A stretch of 64,000 nucleotides of DNA, taken from Pseudophaeobacter arcticus DSM 23566. Its GTDB lineage: Bacteria > Pseudomonadota > Alphaproteobacteria > Rhodobacterales > Rhodobacteraceae. Positions 63,603 through 64,000 of this stretch are shown here, in pieces; within the stretch, counting starts at the first letter, position 1, and each line of letters begins with the position of its first letter. Both the position numbers and the translations under genes were made by a program. The notes below the pieces were generated by a model. That model searched no databases, was not told where the DNA came from, and saw only the letters and a program-made list of their open reading frames with translations. Location: positions 2,533,302-2,597,301 of the forward strand of contig NZ_KI421507.1 in NCBI RefSeq assembly GCF_000473205.1, read 5' to 3'.

Positions 63603-64000
63603 GCGAAAGCTCCTTGGACCGCTGGGTTGCCGCAGCCACCGCGCGGGTCAGCAGATCGGGAAAGCCGCTCTCTTCATTCATCAGCACCTCAAGCGCCGCC
63701 TGGGTGGTGCCATTGGGACTGGTGACATTGACGCGCAGCTGGCTGGGGCTTTCCTCAGCCGCTTGTGCCAGTGCCCCGGCCCCGGCCACCGTCGCCTTGG
63801 CCAGTTGCATCGCCAGATCTGCAGGCAGCCCCTGTGCCTCCCCGGCGGCAGCGAGGGTCTCAATCAGGTGAAACACATAGGCCGGACCAGAGCCGCTGAC
63901 CCCGGTGACCGCATCTATCTGCGCCTCACTGTCCAGCCGCACAGTCTGGCCAATGGCAGCCAGCAAAGCCTCAGCCATGTCCAGATTGGCCGCCGAGGCA
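63595..64000 (-). CDS. proC: Pyrroline-5-carboxylate reductase (C-terminal part, cut by window edge)
   Basis: Last step of proline synthesis, reducing pyrroline-5-carboxylate with NAD(P)H. The visible 134 residues include the P5CR signature DAVTGVSGSGPAYVFHLIETLAAAGEAQGLP and the VTSPNGTTQAALEVL block conserved in its dimerisation domain. The N-terminal Rossmann half lies beyond the right edge. The stop overlaps csaA by eight bases. Confidence 0.94.
   Translation of the reverse strand, partial: ASAANLDMAEALLAAIGQTVRLDSEAQIDAVTGVSGSGPAYVFHLIETLAAAGEAQGLPADLAMQLAKATVAGAGALAQAAEESPSQLRVNVTSPNGTTQAALEVLMNEESGFPDLLTRAVAAATQRSKELSRG

Noticed and set aside
1..64000. tRNA, rRNA or prophage
   Set aside because: I looked for T-loop patterns (GGTTCGA-type with stems) and phage structural genes on both strands and saw none outside coding sequence. 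A tRNA-scan would be decisive.

Overview
The window is about 60% G+C, densely coded, and reads as chromosome of an alphaproteobacterium of the Rhodobacteraceae, most likely the marine Roseobacter group. Pointers are a GcrA cell-cycle regulator, several small families typical of Rhodobacterales (DUF1467, paired DUF6455, the tolC-pcm pair), split methylmalonyl-CoA pathway genes (meaB, mce), and short GC-rich intergenic repeats. I saw no tRNA, rRNA, CRISPR array, transposase or prophage. The species cannot be named from sequence alone.

Layout. 1-10.3 kb (mostly minus): truncated tolC, pcm, a PhnA-like zinc protein, a DksA/TraR zinc-finger protein, lepA, a small secreted protein (+), a LysR regulator (+), a broken low-molecular-weight tyrosine phosphatase, a copper chaperone with a DUF2946-like partner, rpmB and meaB. 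10.4-22.4 kb: hrpB helicase, an SDR, a Nudix hydrolase followed by a Pit phosphate transporter, panE plus an isochorismatase-like hydrolase, argD-argF, an EamA permease, an ABC-2 permease. 22.5-27.1 kb: gcrA, a C-terminal gene remnant, a YHS protein, yghU-like GST, an SseB protein and a uracil-DNA glycosylase-like protein. 27.5-32.2 kb: a capsule-type block, kpsT-kpsE-kdsA-phosphomannomutase, ending at a strong terminator. 32.5-42.6 kb: AsmA, rimO, CDGSH protein, two DUF6455 genes, yigZ, small conserved proteins, nitroreductase plus EI24 protein, mce plus DUF1467, a response regulator and a 50-codon membrane ORF. 42.6-50 kb: DUF1800-DUF1501 pair, aspS, pabB-pabC. 50-64 kb: carB, a delta-class carbonic anhydrase, a marR-adaptor-RND pump operon, a KAS III enzyme, an orphan helix-turn-helix protein with palindromes upstream, tdk, and the proC-csaA-dehydrogenase operon (proC truncated by the window edge).

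Working together. carB, argF and argD belong to arginine/pyrimidine supply, although they are not clustered. kdsA makes Kdo-8-phosphate and the mutase makes sugar-1-phosphates, next to an ATPase and an inner-membrane export protein of the group 2/3 capsule type, but no KpsM permease is nearby. The pump operon carries its own MarR regulator. pabB and pabC together convert chorismate to 4-aminobenzoate for folate.

Most interesting non-genic signals: (1) three intergenic elements of about 145-225 bp with GCTCCCGCC-like inverted ends, internal perfect hairpins and a poly-C tail; (2) a second repeated motif reading GGATATTT..GGCCAAATGAA, once as an inverted pair; (3) many 12-18 bp micro-tandem duplications, in intergenic DNA and in frame inside yigZ and pabB; (4) a perfect CRP-type palindrome between marR and the KAS III gene; (5) a hairpin that could hide the ribosome binding site of the isochorismatase-like gene; (6) nested palindromes in the 546-bp gap before the orphan HTH gene. 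I did not find a clear new multi-gene system. The repeat elements, the permease-less capsule block and the HTH locus are the best leads.
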